This document shows, piece after piece, positions 17,858-26,841 of a stretch of 64,000 nucleotides of DNA (positions are counted from its first letter, which is position 1; every line of letters starts with the position of its first letter). This DNA comes from Paenibacillus sp. FSL A5-0031. GTDB lineage: Bacteria; Bacillota; Bacilli; Paenibacillales; Paenibacillaceae. Location: positions 248,001 through 312,000 of the forward strand of contig NZ_MRTD01000009.1 in NCBI RefSeq assembly GCF_001956295.1, read 5' to 3'. Both the position numbers and the translations under genes were made by a program. The notes beneath the pieces are model-generated. The model did no database searches. It worked only from the letters and a program-made list of their open reading frames with translations, and had not been told where the DNA came from.

Positions 17858-19000
17858 ATGGATAATCCTTTATACGAGCAGATTTATAATTATATTTTTC
17901 AAAAAATCAATGACGGCGAATTAAAAAAAGGGGAGCGTGTTCCTTCGGAAAAAGAACTTGCTGCCCATTTTAACGTTAGCCGAATTACGTCTAAGAAAGC
18001 GCTGGAGATGCTCTCGCAGTATAAACTCATTGAGAGAATACAAGGGAAGGGCTCCTTTGTGGCGGAGGTTTTGCCTGATCTGCAAGAAACGAAGCTGCAG
18101 AAGCAGTCAGAAAGCGTAGAAGCGAGGCTGGAAGATGAAGTTGTGCGCATAGTTGGTGTGATTCTGCCCGACTTTGGCGATTCGTTTGGTGCTGATCTTA
18201 TTCGCGGAATAGAAGAGCAATGCGCGATTAGCGGCTGCGTCATGATGATGAAGCTGACTTACGATAATCGTGAGGAAGAAGAAGCTGCCATTCGTGCTTT
18301 TGTGAAGTTGGGTGTCGATGGCATCGTCGTATTCCCGGGCCATGGCGAACACTATAATGCTGAAGTGCTTAGACTCGTATTAAACGGCTTCCCTATTGTG
18401 TTAGTAGACAGATATTTGAAGGGGATTGCGGCTACCGCTGTGTATACAGACAACAGAAAGGCAGCCTTCGACCTTACGAATATTTTGCTGAATCAAGAGG
18501 GCCGGCATGTCGGTTTCTTATCGACGCCTGCAGATAATACGACGACGATTGAAGACCGAATACAAGGTTTTAATGATGCGTGCATGCAGCGTGGGTTTAC
18601 ACCTAAACCTGAGCATATTATGACGAATCTATACAGCTCTTTGCCGCAGTCGTTTCAAACGATTAAAGTACAGTATGATATTGAGACGGTACGCCATTTC
18701 GTGGAAATTAATAAGGATCTTAATGCGTATGTCGTTACGGAATATAATCTTGCTCTTATTTTGCGGGAAGCGCTGTTGTCCCTAAAGAAACGGATTCCGG
18801 AAGACTATCAAATTGTTTGCTTTGACTCTCCGAGTCAGCCGTTTGGCGATTATTTGTTTACTCATGTTCGCCAGAACGAGCGTGATACGGGCAGGAGAGC
18901 TGTCGAAATATTACAGCGTGTTTGGAATAATGAGACTACGGAATTGAACAATATTGTGGAGCATGAGATTGTTCAAGGAAATTCTACCGTATCTATCTAA
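17858..19000 (+). CDS. GntR-type DNA-binding domain with LacI-type ligand domain (AraR-like regulator)
   Basis: A 380-residue transcription factor. Residues 1-70 form a winged helix of the GntR family (LYEQIYNYIFQKINDGELKK, ELAAHFNVSRITSKKALEML, IQGKGSFV). From about 95 the protein is a periplasmic-binding-protein fold as in LacI repressors (VGVILPDFGDSFGADLIRG, GVDGIVVFPG, VLVDRYLKGIAATAVYTDN, GRHVGFLSTP). This combination is known from AraR. The ATG lies behind AAGGTAGG. Sandwiched between GH76 genes, it probably binds a mannose-containing sugar and controls the cluster; the shared element at 2043 and 19138 is a candidate operator, though LacI-like palindromes can also belong to other regulators. 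Confidence 0.85.
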   Translation: MDNPLYEQIYNYIFQKINDGELKKGERVPSEKELAAHFNVSRITSKKALEMLSQYKLIERIQGKGSFVAEVLPDLQETKLQKQSESVEARLEDEVVRIVGVILPDFGDSFGADLIRGIEEQCAISGCVMMMKLTYDNREEEEAAIRAFVKLGVDGIVVFPGHGEHYNAEVLRLVLNGFPIVLVDRYLKGIAATAVYTDNRKAAFDLTNILLNQEGRHVGFLSTPADNTTTIEDRIQGFNDACMQRGFTPKPEHIMTNLYSSLPQSFQTIKVQYDIETVRHFVEINKDLNAYVVTEYNLALILREALLSLKKRIPEDYQIVCFDSPSQPFGDYLFTHVRQNERDTGRRAVEILQRVWNNETTELNNIVEHEIVQGNSTVSI

Positions 19001-19013
19001 CGCCAGAATAGGA

Positions 19014-19066
19014 TAAAGGGTCGTTTCTTAGAGCTGCCAATATGGCTCTTGGAACGGCCTTTTTTT
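19014..19066 (+). terminator. Intrinsic terminator after the GntR/LacI-type regulator
   Basis: AAAGGGTCGTTTC pairs imperfectly with GGAACGGCCTTT and contains an inner AGAGC/GCTCT stem; seven T residues follow. Confidence 0.8.
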
Positions 19067-19102
19067 GTAGAAAATTACAGTCCGAAATGTAAAGATGACA
19101 TA

Positions 19103-19150
19103 TTGACATATTAATATGTGAAATATAGTATATTATTTGAAAGTGCTTTA
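19103..19150 (+). promoter_or_regulatory. Promoter and operator of the cytoplasmic GH76 gene
   Basis: TTGACA at 19103-19108 and TATAGT at 19124-19129 (15-bp spacer) are followed by ATTTGAAAGTGCTTT at 19135-19149. The core AAGTGCTT begins 38 bases after the first base of TTGACA, the same distance as AAGCGCTT in the GH125 promoter at 2008-2053. The leader to the ATG at 19247 is about 100 bases. Confidence 0.6.
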
Positions 19151-19246
19151 TATTGTACATTTTCAAAGAGGAAGTAATCCCGTGTTAAAGCAATTTGCAG
19201 GTCGCGGGAAATTTTATGGATCAAAGTGAAACGGAGGTAGAGGAAG

Positions 19247-20314
19247 ATGGCAAACAACGTAAAAGCTGCGTTCTGGGATATGAGAGCGGAGCAGGCTCAA
19301 CGAACATTGGATTCTCAGTTCTGGAATCCAAGTATCAGCTTGTATGACATTAAGACGCCATGTCCCGCCGGAGCGTGCAACACGATTTTTCATTACTGGT
19401 GGATGGCCCATGCGGTTGAAACACAGGTGGATGGATGGAACCGTACGGGTGATTCCATCTATAAGCAAAGGTTGGCTATGCTTCACCAAGGCCTTCTGGA
19501 GAGAAACGGCGGAGAATGGCCTAACAATCTATACGATGATATGGAATGGATGGCAATTGGCTGGCTTCGCGCGTATTTGATTGATCAAGATGAAACCTAC
19601 GGGCACACTGCGAAGTTGCTATGGGAGGATATTAAGACGGGATGGAATGACCATGTCGGCGGCGGAATTGCTTGGCAAAAAACGCAGCTTGACTATAAAA
19701 ACACGCCTGCTAATGCTCCTGCGGCTATTTTGGCGGCACGTCTATATCAGGTATTCGGCAAGCAGGAAGATTTAGAATGGGCAATCAAGATTTACGATTG
19801 GCTGAAAGCTGTGCTTGTTGATCCTGAAAGCGGTTTCGTGTGGGATGGCGCTAACCGTCTAGGCGATGGAACTATCGATAAGGATTGGAAGTTCACTTAT
19901 TGCCAGGGCGTATTCATTGGAGCGGCAGTTGAGCTGTACAAAATTACGGGCGAAAAAGGTTATCTTGAAGATGCCATTCGGACATGGCAGGCATCTGTGG
20001 AGGAGTTTGCTTCGCAGGAAGCTAATGTCCTACCGGCAGAAGGCGGCGGGGATGCTGGCTTGTTTAAAGGCATTTTTGTTCGTTACGCAGGCGAACTGGC
20101 CCTTGCGATGGGTAGCGGCAGCGGAAGTGAAGTAGCAGATGTTTTGTATGCAAACGCATCGTCCCTATGGAGCAGCGTTGCGAGCCGGGGGGATATTCTT
20201 TTCAGCAAACGGTGGGATGAATCGCTTGAAGAAGAAATCGAGCTCAGCACACAGCTTAGCGGCGTGATCCTGCTCGAAACGGCAGCAGCTTTGGAGAAGT
20301 CTGGATTAAAATAG
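19247..20314 (+). CDS. GH76 alpha-1,6-mannanase-type hydrolase, cytoplasmic
   Basis: A 355-residue GH76 barrel without a signal peptide or membrane helix, so it should act inside the cell. Motifs: HYWWMAHAVETQVDGWNRTGD near 45-65, catalytic LYDDMEWMAIGWLRAYL near 90, NAPAAILAARLYQVFG near 155 and YCQGVFIGAAVELYKITG near 215. The closing segment is LSTQLSGVILLETAAALE, matching QLSGVFLIEAAAKIE of the lipoprotein paralogue at 16622. Ribosome site GGAGGTAGAGG lies before ATG 19247. An internal location fits cleavage of imported alpha-1,6-mannan oligosaccharides, together with the cytoplasmic GH125 enzyme under the same promoter type. Confidence 0.9.
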   Translation: MANNVKAAFWDMRAEQAQRTLDSQFWNPSISLYDIKTPCPAGACNTIFHYWWMAHAVETQVDGWNRTGDSIYKQRLAMLHQGLLERNGGEWPNNLYDDMEWMAIGWLRAYLIDQDETYGHTAKLLWEDIKTGWNDHVGGGIAWQKTQLDYKNTPANAPAAILAARLYQVFGKQEDLEWAIKIYDWLKAVLVDPESGFVWDGANRLGDGTIDKDWKFTYCQGVFIGAAVELYKITGEKGYLEDAIRTWQASVEEFASQEANVLPAEGGGDAGLFKGIFVRYAGELALAMGSGSGSEVADVLYANASSLWSSVASRGDILFSKRWDESLEEEIELSTQLSGVILLETAAALEKSGLK

Positions 20315-20346
20315 AGTAGTCTAAGTAGATCCTTGGGAGGTATATC

Positions 20347-21492
20347 ATGAGTACACCGAAACCAGTAAAGACGTTCCGTTTTGTTGCATTGTCGATTGTT
20401 GTTTTATTAATGACGTCCGGTCAAAGCGTCTGGGCCAAACCGAATAAAAATCAAAATGCAGAACGGGCTGAAGCGGCTTATCAGGCTCTACAAACCTACT
20501 TCTATCAGCCAGACACCAAGCTCTACAGCGAGAACAGCCCGCATGCTGGGAACAACCAATACTCCTATGTTTGGCCTTATGCAGGAACGATGCAGTCAAC
20601 CGTAGCTTTGGCGAATATACCTGCGGTTGGCGAGAAATACAAAACCGACATTCAGAATCGATTAGATGGTCTAGCTGCATATTGGAATGACACGAAGACA
20701 CCTGCAGGCTACGATTCTTACGTACGCGCACCGCTTGGCGGAGGCGGGGACATCTTTTATGATGATAATGATTGGATCGCAATAGAACTTATAAAAATTT
20801 ACCGAATTACTGGTGATATTGCAGCTTTAGATAGAGCAAAGCAAATATTTGAGCTGCAAGTATCCGGCTGGGACACGGATGCCTCTCATGCTTGCCCTGG
20901 CGGCGTTTTTTGGACACAGGCATCGTGGAGCAAGGATCGGAATACCGTATCGAATGCACCTGCCGCTCAAATAGGACTGTATTTATATGAAATCAGCAAG
21001 GATACATACTATTTAGACTGGGCGAAGAAAATGTATAACTGGGTAAATGACTGCATGCTGGCGCCTAACGGGCTTTACTGGGACCATATTGACCTAAACG
21101 GGAATATTAATAAAACACAATGGTCCTATAATCAAGGAACGATGATTGGAGCCAGCGTGCTTTTATACAAAGCAACAGGTGAAAAATCGTACTTGAACAA
21201 AGCAGTAAGCATCGCTGATGCGGCTTTGAAATTTTATGGCAGCTCACGTCTCTACACACAGCCGATTATTTTCAATTCAATCTTTTTTGAAAATCTGCTG
21301 CTGCTGGATGATATGAACAAAAAATCGAAGTATAAAGATTATATACAGAACTATGCGGATGAGGTGTGGACGACGCTTCGGAACCCTCAGACAGGAGTCA
21401 TTGAAATCGATCCGAATCGTTCAACTGAACTATTGGAGCAAGCAGCGCTGGTTACGATCCACGCTCAGTTGGCAGCTGATACGAAAAAGTGA
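20347..21492 (+). CDS. GH76 alpha-1,6-mannanase-type hydrolase, secreted
   Basis: A 381-residue GH76 enzyme with an N-terminal signal peptide (VALSIVVLLMTSGQSVWA, cleavage near residue 34) and no lipobox, so it is released. The catalytic pair is in FYDDNDWIAIELIKIYRITG near residue 138; also seen are SNAPAAQIGLYLYEIS and WSYNQGTMIGASVLLYKATG. It is more divergent from the other two GH76 proteins than they are from each other. It starts 33 bases after the previous stop behind GGGAGG and shares its transcript. Together the three enzymes cover medium, surface and cytoplasm. Confidence 0.9.
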   Translation: MSTPKPVKTFRFVALSIVVLLMTSGQSVWAKPNKNQNAERAEAAYQALQTYFYQPDTKLYSENSPHAGNNQYSYVWPYAGTMQSTVALANIPAVGEKYKTDIQNRLDGLAAYWNDTKTPAGYDSYVRAPLGGGGDIFYDDNDWIAIELIKIYRITGDIAALDRAKQIFELQVSGWDTDASHACPGGVFWTQASWSKDRNTVSNAPAAQIGLYLYEISKDTYYLDWAKKMYNWVNDCMLAPNGLYWDHIDLNGNINKTQWSYNQGTMIGASVLLYKATGEKSYLNKAVSIADAALKFYGSSRLYTQPIIFNSIFFENLLLLDDMNKKSKYKDYIQNYADEVWTTLRNPQTGVIEIDPNRSTELLEQAALVTIHAQLAADTKK

Positions 21493-21533
21493 TTAGGTTG
21501 ATGTGATTCAGCCCTCAATTTAGCGTAGTAGAA

Positions 21534-21562
21534 AATGCCTTAGGGATCATCCCTAAGGCATT
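21534..21562. terminator. Hairpin between convergent GH76 and SDR genes
   Basis: AATGCCTTAGGGAT and ATCCCTAAGGCATT form an almost perfect long stem. A short T-run follows on the minus strand (GGCATTTTC), and little on the plus strand. It lies between convergent stops and probably serves both. Confidence 0.7.
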
Positions 21563-21585
21563 CCAACCCTGTATGGCTTCTTTTT

Positions 21586-22404
21586 CTATAGCAAGGTTTC
21601 TGCCCCATCGATGTAAATTTCGGTTCCTGAGATATGGCTGGATTCCTGCGATGCTAGAAATAGCACTAAATCGGCGACCTGCTCAGGCTGCCCGGGACCA
21701 TGCTCAAGAGGCTGGCTGCCCTCAGGGTAGTTCACGGGTATGGTGATTTTATCTACTTGAGGAGTGCGATGGGTGTTTTCCCCAATGTTCGTTTGAATGG
21801 CTCCAGGACAAATGGCATTCACACGTATTTTATATCGGGCAAGCTCTAGAGCAGCCATCTTGGCAAAAGCGACCTGACCTGACTTGGAAGAGCTGTATGC
21901 AGCCATGCCGGCACCTGAAAAATCACGATTGCCGTTAATGGAGCTCGTTATAATGATGCTCCCGCCGGATTTTTTCATATGAGGGATTGCATATTTGACG
22001 GTAAGGAAGGTTCCCTTTAGATTCGTTGTTAGCGTTTCATCCCATGACTCGGGCGACAGATCTTCGATAGGGGCGAGAGTGCCGTTAATGCCCGCATTAG
22101 CGAACACAATATCGAGCCGTCCGAAATGCTTTGCGGCAGCTTGGATCGCTTCTTGCATCCGTTCAGCATTGGCAACATCGGTATCGATGAAGAAGGACTC
22201 GCCTCCTAATTTCTTTATTTCTTGCTCTACCTCTTCAGTGCGGTTGTGAATGAGATCGAGAAGAACGATTTTTGCACCTTGCTGTGCGAGACGCAGCGCG
22301 GCTGCGCGTCCTATGCCGGAACCAGCTCCAGTGATGACCGCAACCTTATCCTTTACACGAAGCTGAGAAGAGCTCGAATCCTTCTGGTTAGCTGCATTGT
22401 TCAT
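21586..22404 (-). CDS. Short-chain dehydrogenase/reductase
   Basis: A 272-residue classical SDR enzyme: nucleotide-binding TGAGSGIG near residue 26, NAG motif FANAGIN near 103, and the catalytic Ser and YxxxK in IIITSSINGNRDFSGAG and AYSSSKSG around 150-175. The end DGAETLL fits the family. The acidic residue after the second strand (LLDLI) favours NAD over NADP. The substrate cannot be told; sugar or polyol dehydrogenases and 3-oxoacyl reductases share this plan. It is transcribed away from the GH127 gene, with a 146-base gap. Confidence 0.85.
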   Translation of the reverse strand: MNNAANQKDSSSSQLRVKDKVAVITGAGSGIGRAAALRLAQQGAKIVLLDLIHNRTEEVEQEIKKLGGESFFIDTDVANAERMQEAIQAAAKHFGRLDIVFANAGINGTLAPIEDLSPESWDETLTTNLKGTFLTVKYAIPHMKKSGGSIIITSSINGNRDFSGAGMAAYSSSKSGQVAFAKMAALELARYKIRVNAICPGAIQTNIGENTHRTPQVDKITIPVNYPEGSQPLEHGPGQPEQVADLVLFLASQESSHISGTEIYIDGAETLL

Positions 22405-22550
22405 TACTAACGATTCCCTCCATTACAAGCTTATTTCCAAATTAGTATTCCTTTGGGGCAAATCATTTATTCTTTAAGGAAACGGGTTAGGAATGACTAG
22501 CATTGCTAGATGAAATTCAACTACATAAGCAGCATAGAGGAGATGACCAA

Positions 22551-24422
22551 TTGAGCGCTATATTTTTGAACCGTGCACCGCTTGCTTCGACCCCTTTTCA
22601 AGAACTGCCGCTTGGTGCGATTAAGCCGGACGGCTGGCTTAGAGACCAGCTGGAGATTCAAAGCGAGGGAATGACAGGGCATCTAGATGAATTTTGGCGT
22701 TATGTCGGGCCGAATAGCGGTTGGCTCGGAGGAGACGGAGACAGCTGGGAGAGAGGACCCTACTACTTGGACGGTCTACTTCCGCTTGCTTATCTCCTTG
22801 ATGATGACAAGCTTAAGGCAAAAGTAAAGCCATGGATCGAATGGACGCTTGCAAGCGCACGCGAGGATGGGCAATTCGGGCCTGCCGCAAATGAAGATTG
22901 GTGGAGCCGAATGATTATGCTCAAGGTGCTGATTCAGCACGCTGAGTATACTGGTGATGAACGGGTAGAACCATTTTTGATGAACTATTTCAAATATCAG
23001 CTTGCGGAGCTGCCGAATCGTCCGCTGCAGGAATGGGCAGAGGCTAGAGGCGGCGAAAATCTCATCAGCATTTATTGGTTGTACAATCGCACCGGCGAGC
23101 CATTCTTGCTTGAGCTCTCCCAATTGATTCAGGAGCAAACGCTGGACTGGGTAGGCTTATATGAAGACTATCCTTATTGGTCCTTACAGAAGGCATTTGA
23201 TCACCGGGTTCATGTTGTTAACGTAGCAATGTCATTCAAGCAGCCAGCTCTCCGCTACATGCAATCAAAGGATAAGCAGCATATCGAAGCTGCATACAAA
23301 GGGATCTCAAGCGTGATGACTTACCATGGCCAAGTTAACGGCATGTTTTCTGGTGACGAGTGGCTTGCAGGAACCCATCCTAGCCAAGGCACGGAGCTGT
23401 GCTCTGTGGTGGAATATATGCATTCCTTAGAGCATCTGATTCGGATTACAGGCGATGGCTCCTTCGGTGATATTTTGGAGAAGGTTGCTTATAATGCACT
23501 GCCTGCCGCAATCAGCCCGGATTGGACCGTTCATCAATATGACCAGCAGGCTAACCAGATTATGTGTACGCATGCCAAACGCAATTGGACGGAAAACAAC
23601 AATGAAGCCAATCTATTTGGCATTGAGCCGCATTTTGGCTGCTGCACCGCTAACATGCATCAAGGATGGCCGAAATACACGGCAAGATTGTGGATGGCAA
23701 CAGAGGATGGCGGTTTGGCTGCAATCGCGTATGCTCCCTGTACGATCACAGCTGCCATCGACGCAAGTACCGATGTTTCCATACGTGTAGCAACGGAATA
23801 TCCATTTAGAGAAACGATAACGATGACCGTGCATGTAAATCAGCCAGCTGAATTCCCGATTAAATTACGAATACCGGAATGGTGCAGCGCGCCGGTTCTG
23901 TTGATCAACGGACAACAACAGCCTGCTATGAACATCGAAAAAGGTTTTGCTGTGCTGCGGCAGGTTTGGAACGATGGCGATGAGCTGACTCTTCGGCTTC
24001 CAATGGAGGCACGCATGATCAGCAGATCTAACGGTGCGGTCGGTTTGCAGCGCGGAGCGCTTATGTTCGTTATCCCAATCAAGGAGCGCTGGCAGAAGCA
24101 TCGCACATACGAGCCTTATCATGACTGGGAGATTTACCCGGAGTCGCCATGGAATTATGGAGTGAGTCTGAAGGAACTTGAACAGGGAAATCCTACTGTG
24201 GAAGACGCAGCAATGGTAAGGCAGCCCTTCGTAGCTGAGAACGCACCGATACGTTTGCGAATGAACGGTCGCCGGATCCCGCAATGGACCATGGAGCTTA
24301 ACTCGGCTGGCACTCTGCCAATAGGGCCTGTTGCTAGCAAGGAACCCGAAGAAGAAATTACGCTCATCCCTTACGGCTGTGCGCGTCTACGGATCGCCGA
24401 GTTCCCAGTTATTCAATCTTAA
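22551..24422 (+). CDS. GH127-type beta-L-arabinofuranosidase
   Basis: A 623-residue protein without a signal peptide, belonging to the former DUF1680 family. The N-terminus LPLGAIKPDGWLRDQLEIQ and GGDGDSWERGPYYLDGLLPL are characteristic. Residues that bind zinc and perform catalysis in the reference enzyme HypBA1 (a Glu-x-Cys and a Cys-Cys pair) appear here as Glu282/Cys284 (TELC) and Cys364/Cys365 (HFGCCTANMHQGWPK), with near-identical spacing. It would remove beta-L-arabinofuranose from plant glycans inside the cell. I prefer TTG 22551 because GAGGAG lies 8 bases before it; an upstream in-frame TTG at 22503 has no ribosome site. araD and araB at 44-46 kb could use the arabinose released. 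Confidence 0.85.
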   Translation: MSAIFLNRAPLASTPFQELPLGAIKPDGWLRDQLEIQSEGMTGHLDEFWRYVGPNSGWLGGDGDSWERGPYYLDGLLPLAYLLDDDKLKAKVKPWIEWTLASAREDGQFGPAANEDWWSRMIMLKVLIQHAEYTGDERVEPFLMNYFKYQLAELPNRPLQEWAEARGGENLISIYWLYNRTGEPFLLELSQLIQEQTLDWVGLYEDYPYWSLQKAFDHRVHVVNVAMSFKQPALRYMQSKDKQHIEAAYKGISSVMTYHGQVNGMFSGDEWLAGTHPSQGTELCSVVEYMHSLEHLIRITGDGSFGDILEKVAYNALPAAISPDWTVHQYDQQANQIMCTHAKRNWTENNNEANLFGIEPHFGCCTANMHQGWPKYTARLWMATEDGGLAAIAYAPCTITAAIDASTDVSIRVATEYPFRETITMTVHVNQPAEFPIKLRIPEWCSAPVLLINGQQQPAMNIEKGFAVLRQVWNDGDELTLRLPMEARMISRSNGAVGLQRGALMFVIPIKERWQKHRTYEPYHDWEIYPESPWNYGVSLKELEQGNPTVEDAAMVRQPFVAENAPIRLRMNGRRIPQWTMELNSAGTLPIGPVASKEPEEEITLIPYGCARLRIAEFPVIQS

Positions 24423-24442
24423 AACGTTGTCAGTCTATTCCT

Positions 24443-25720
24443 TTAGTTGAAGTGACGCATCTCCTTCATATACATGTAGGAGATGCAGCCAATAATGAGC
24501 ATTGCTGCGCCGCTTATCGCTATGATGACGGCAGGTCCGTGTATATCAGATAGAGTTGAGAATACGGCTAAGCCGACTGGCGGCGCAACGCTTGTTAGAG
24601 CACCGATGAGTCCAAATACTCTGCCTTGCATCGAAGGATCAATGGCTACCCGAAGTGCGATAAAGATGATCGTCGTACTGAAGGAGAAGAGGAAGCCAAC
24701 GAGAAGGATAAGCGGCAATGCTGCAAATGCAGATGACATTAGCGATATGGCGATGAACATAGGACCCATAAGGATCATGCTTCCAATGATCCATTTTCCT
24801 CTGCCTTTTAACCTTGTATCGAGCTTAATAATTAGAATGGAGCCTACGACATAACCGAGTGGGATGCACGCCTCCATAAGTCCGAATACAAACGGTTTTG
24901 CATGCCATACATTGATGGCCATGACTTGAATGAGCATGAAGGTGGATAGAAAGAAGAACATAACTACTGGTAATAAAATAACGGCTGCTCTGGCAAATGG
25001 ATCCGTCCATACGTATCGGAAGCCTGCTTTGAGATCCTCTTTAAAGGTGGTTTGCGCCTTCTCCGTATCTCTAGCCGCTGCATAGGGGAACTTGCCTGTG
25101 AAGAGCAGCAGCGCTGCTGAGAGCAGAAAAGTTACTGCATCGATAGCAATTGCAAATGCCCCGCCAAATGCAGCAACAGCGATACCTCCAAGAGCAAAGC
25201 CAGATATTCGGATGATGTTATCCGATATATTGATTACCCCAACAGCCTTGGCTATTTGTTCTTTATCAATAATTTCGACGAGCGAAGCTTGAAAGGCAGG
25301 CGTTCGAATAACCCCTGCAAATGCGACGATGGCAGTCAAAATAACGATAAAAATAAACGGTATATTAGGCAAGTACACAAGTACAGCGATGGCGCCGACG
25401 AGCACAAAACGGATAATATCTGTCACCCACATCAACGTGCGACGATCGGTGCGATCCGCAATCGTACCTGCAAAGGAACCGAACAGCATGCTGATTACGA
25501 GATGGGTAATGAGTACGACGGACATGAGCTTGGCGCTACCTGTCGTTTGCAGTACCCACAAGTTTAGCGCGATGCTATGAAAGGTATTGCCTAGCAGCGA
25601 TAAGCTGTAGCTGGAGAACACGGCGATGAAATTACGGTTTTTCCACAGAGATGAAGCAGAACCTTCTTGCGGTTGAAGATTAGGTGCGCTGCCATTTGAT
25701 TCTTTTGCTAATCCGAGCAT
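24443..25720 (-). CDS. MFS transporter
   Basis: A 425-residue membrane protein with about 12 helices, of the drug/metabolite exporter type of the major facilitator superfamily. The loop after helix 2 reads GTIADRTDRRTLMWVTD, the MFS motif A. Other segments include VVLITHLVISMLFGSFAG and AVGVINISDNIIRISGFALGG. It ends 20 bases from the convergent GH127 stop, with no clear terminator between. Upstream at 25790-25807 lies the same palindrome found before lacI, so the LacI protein encoded just upstream probably represses it. Export or import cannot be decided. Confidence 0.85.
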   Translation of the reverse strand: MLGLAKESNGSAPNLQPQEGSASSLWKNRNFIAVFSSYSLSLLGNTFHSIALNLWVLQTTGSAKLMSVVLITHLVISMLFGSFAGTIADRTDRRTLMWVTDIIRFVLVGAIAVLVYLPNIPFIFIVILTAIVAFAGVIRTPAFQASLVEIIDKEQIAKAVGVINISDNIIRISGFALGGIAVAAFGGAFAIAIDAVTFLLSAALLLFTGKFPYAAARDTEKAQTTFKEDLKAGFRYVWTDPFARAAVILLPVVMFFFLSTFMLIQVMAINVWHAKPFVFGLMEACIPLGYVVGSILIIKLDTRLKGRGKWIIGSMILMGPMFIAISLMSSAFAALPLILLVGFLFSFSTTIIFIALRVAIDPSMQGRVFGLIGALTSVAPPVGLAVFSTLSDIHGPAVIIAISGAAMLIIGCISYMYMKEMRHFN

Positions 25721-25789
25721 AATATAACCTCCTATAAGAATGATTGACTTGGTTAATAATTAACTGCAGATATTAAGGATATAGAGGAT

Positions 25790-25807
25790 AACTTAATCGT
25801 TTAAGTT
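25790..25807. promoter_or_regulatory. LacI-type operator in front of the MFS gene
   Basis: AACTTAATCGTTTAAGTT is a palindrome with 7-bp arms around TCGT. It lies 70 bases before the MFS start and 35 bases after the end of lacI. The core of 16 bases (ACTTAATCGTTTAAGT) recurs exactly at 26825-26840. Confidence 0.75.
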
Positions 25808-25841
25808 GATATAGAAAAAGCAGAGATTACTCTGCGATTAC

Positions 25842-26765
25842 TTATTTATCAGCTTTTACAAGAACATATTTATTCGCAGGGCCAGACTTCGGATCTTTCA
25901 GCAGCTGCATCATAAGCTGGAAAGCTTCTTCTGGCTTGCGATCGCCAAACGATATCTTGGAAGCGGAAGCAGGGGCGATTTCCGGACAGCCTGCCGTACA
26001 AATGATGGCTAAGCTTGTTGGATCAACATATTTAGCTGCTGAGATGGCGACAAATTCGTTCAGAATGATGCCGGTCCGATCCAAATTGTGTTCGAGGAAT
26101 GCCTTTAAGTCATGCTCTTTATCCATAACGTGGATTTGATCGCGTCCTATTCCTGAATGAGTACAAATATGGTTAACGAGGTCTGCATTGTTGAAGCTGT
26201 CGATTATCAAAAAGCTTTCCTTAGGTTGTAAGAGCGATGCGAATGCATAAGTGAAGGCATCAGCATAATCATAATTAACCTTATAAAATAAGGGATCTTC
26301 AATCATGCTGTCCACAACGATTAAAGGGACGTCAGCAAAGAAGTGGCTTGAAATCAGGTGGAAGTTTTCCTCTTTAACATCAACAACAAATACGCCATCC
26401 AGCTTGCGTTCCGAGATAATATCGAGATTTGGGCTTGAGGCATCCAAGCTGAATAATACAACGTGGTAGCCGCGATCCGTCAGCAGCCGCTCCAGCCGAT
26501 TAATAAACTGAGAATAACGGAACTGCTTCCAGAAGCCTTCATTTTCCGCTCTGTTAATCAGAATGCCAATCAATCCAGACTTTTGCTTGACCAGTGATCT
26601 GGCAGCAAGGTTGGGTACATAATTCAATTGCTTAGCTGCATCGAGGACACGGCATTTTGTTTCTTCAGGTATCGTCTGATTGGAGACATTGTTGAGTACA
26701 TAACTGACAGTAGCTACAGATACTTGAGCAGCCTTAGCAATGTCCTTAAGCGTAGCTTTTTTAAT
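25842..26765 (-). CDS. LacI family transcriptional regulator with apparent ATT start
   Basis: A 307-residue regulator. Reading upstream of the first internal Met (26627) gives a full LacI helix-turn-helix: KKATLKDIAKAAQVSVATVS, followed by YVLNNVSNQTIPEETKCRVL and AAKQLNYVPNLAARSLV. No ATG, GTG or TTG precedes this in frame; an ATT at 26765-26763 lies 10 bases after AGGAG, so ATT is the probable start codon. The rest is the sugar-binding domain (GLIGILINRAENEGF, ERKLDGVFVVDVKEE, PLIVVDSMIEDP), somewhat short for the family. Operators lie before its own gene and before the MFS gene, indicating autoregulation and control of the transporter. A start at 26627 would remove the DNA-binding domain and is unlikely. 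Confidence 0.85.
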   Translation of the reverse strand: MKKATLKDIAKAAQVSVATVSYVLNNVSNQTIPEETKCRVLDAAKQLNYVPNLAARSLVKQKSGLIGILINRAENEGFWKQFRYSQFINRLERLLTDRGYHVVLFSLDASSPNLDIISERKLDGVFVVDVKEENFHLISSHFFADVPLIVVDSMIEDPLFYKVNYDYADAFTYAFASLLQPKESFLIIDSFNNADLVNHICTHSGIGRDQIHVMDKEHDLKAFLEHNLDRTGIILNEFVAISAAKYVDPTSLAIICTAGCPEIAPASASKISFGDRKPEEAFQLMMQLLKDPKSGPANKYVLVKADK

Positions 26766-26823
26766 GGGGATACAACTCCTTCTACGACTGCTGCAGAAAA
26801 TAGAGACAGAGACATCCTTTCAC

Positions 26824-26841
26824 TACTTAATCGTTTAAGTT
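26824..26841. promoter_or_regulatory. LacI-type operator in front of lacI
   Basis: TACTTAATCGTTTAAGTT repeats the operator at 25790 with one changed outer base. It lies 59 bases upstream of the lacI start, and about 210 bases upstream of the permease operon at 27054 on the other strand, in a 288-base divergent gap. A TATAAT at 27000-27005 could be the -10 box of that operon, but no convincing -35 box is seen. Confidence 0.75.
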
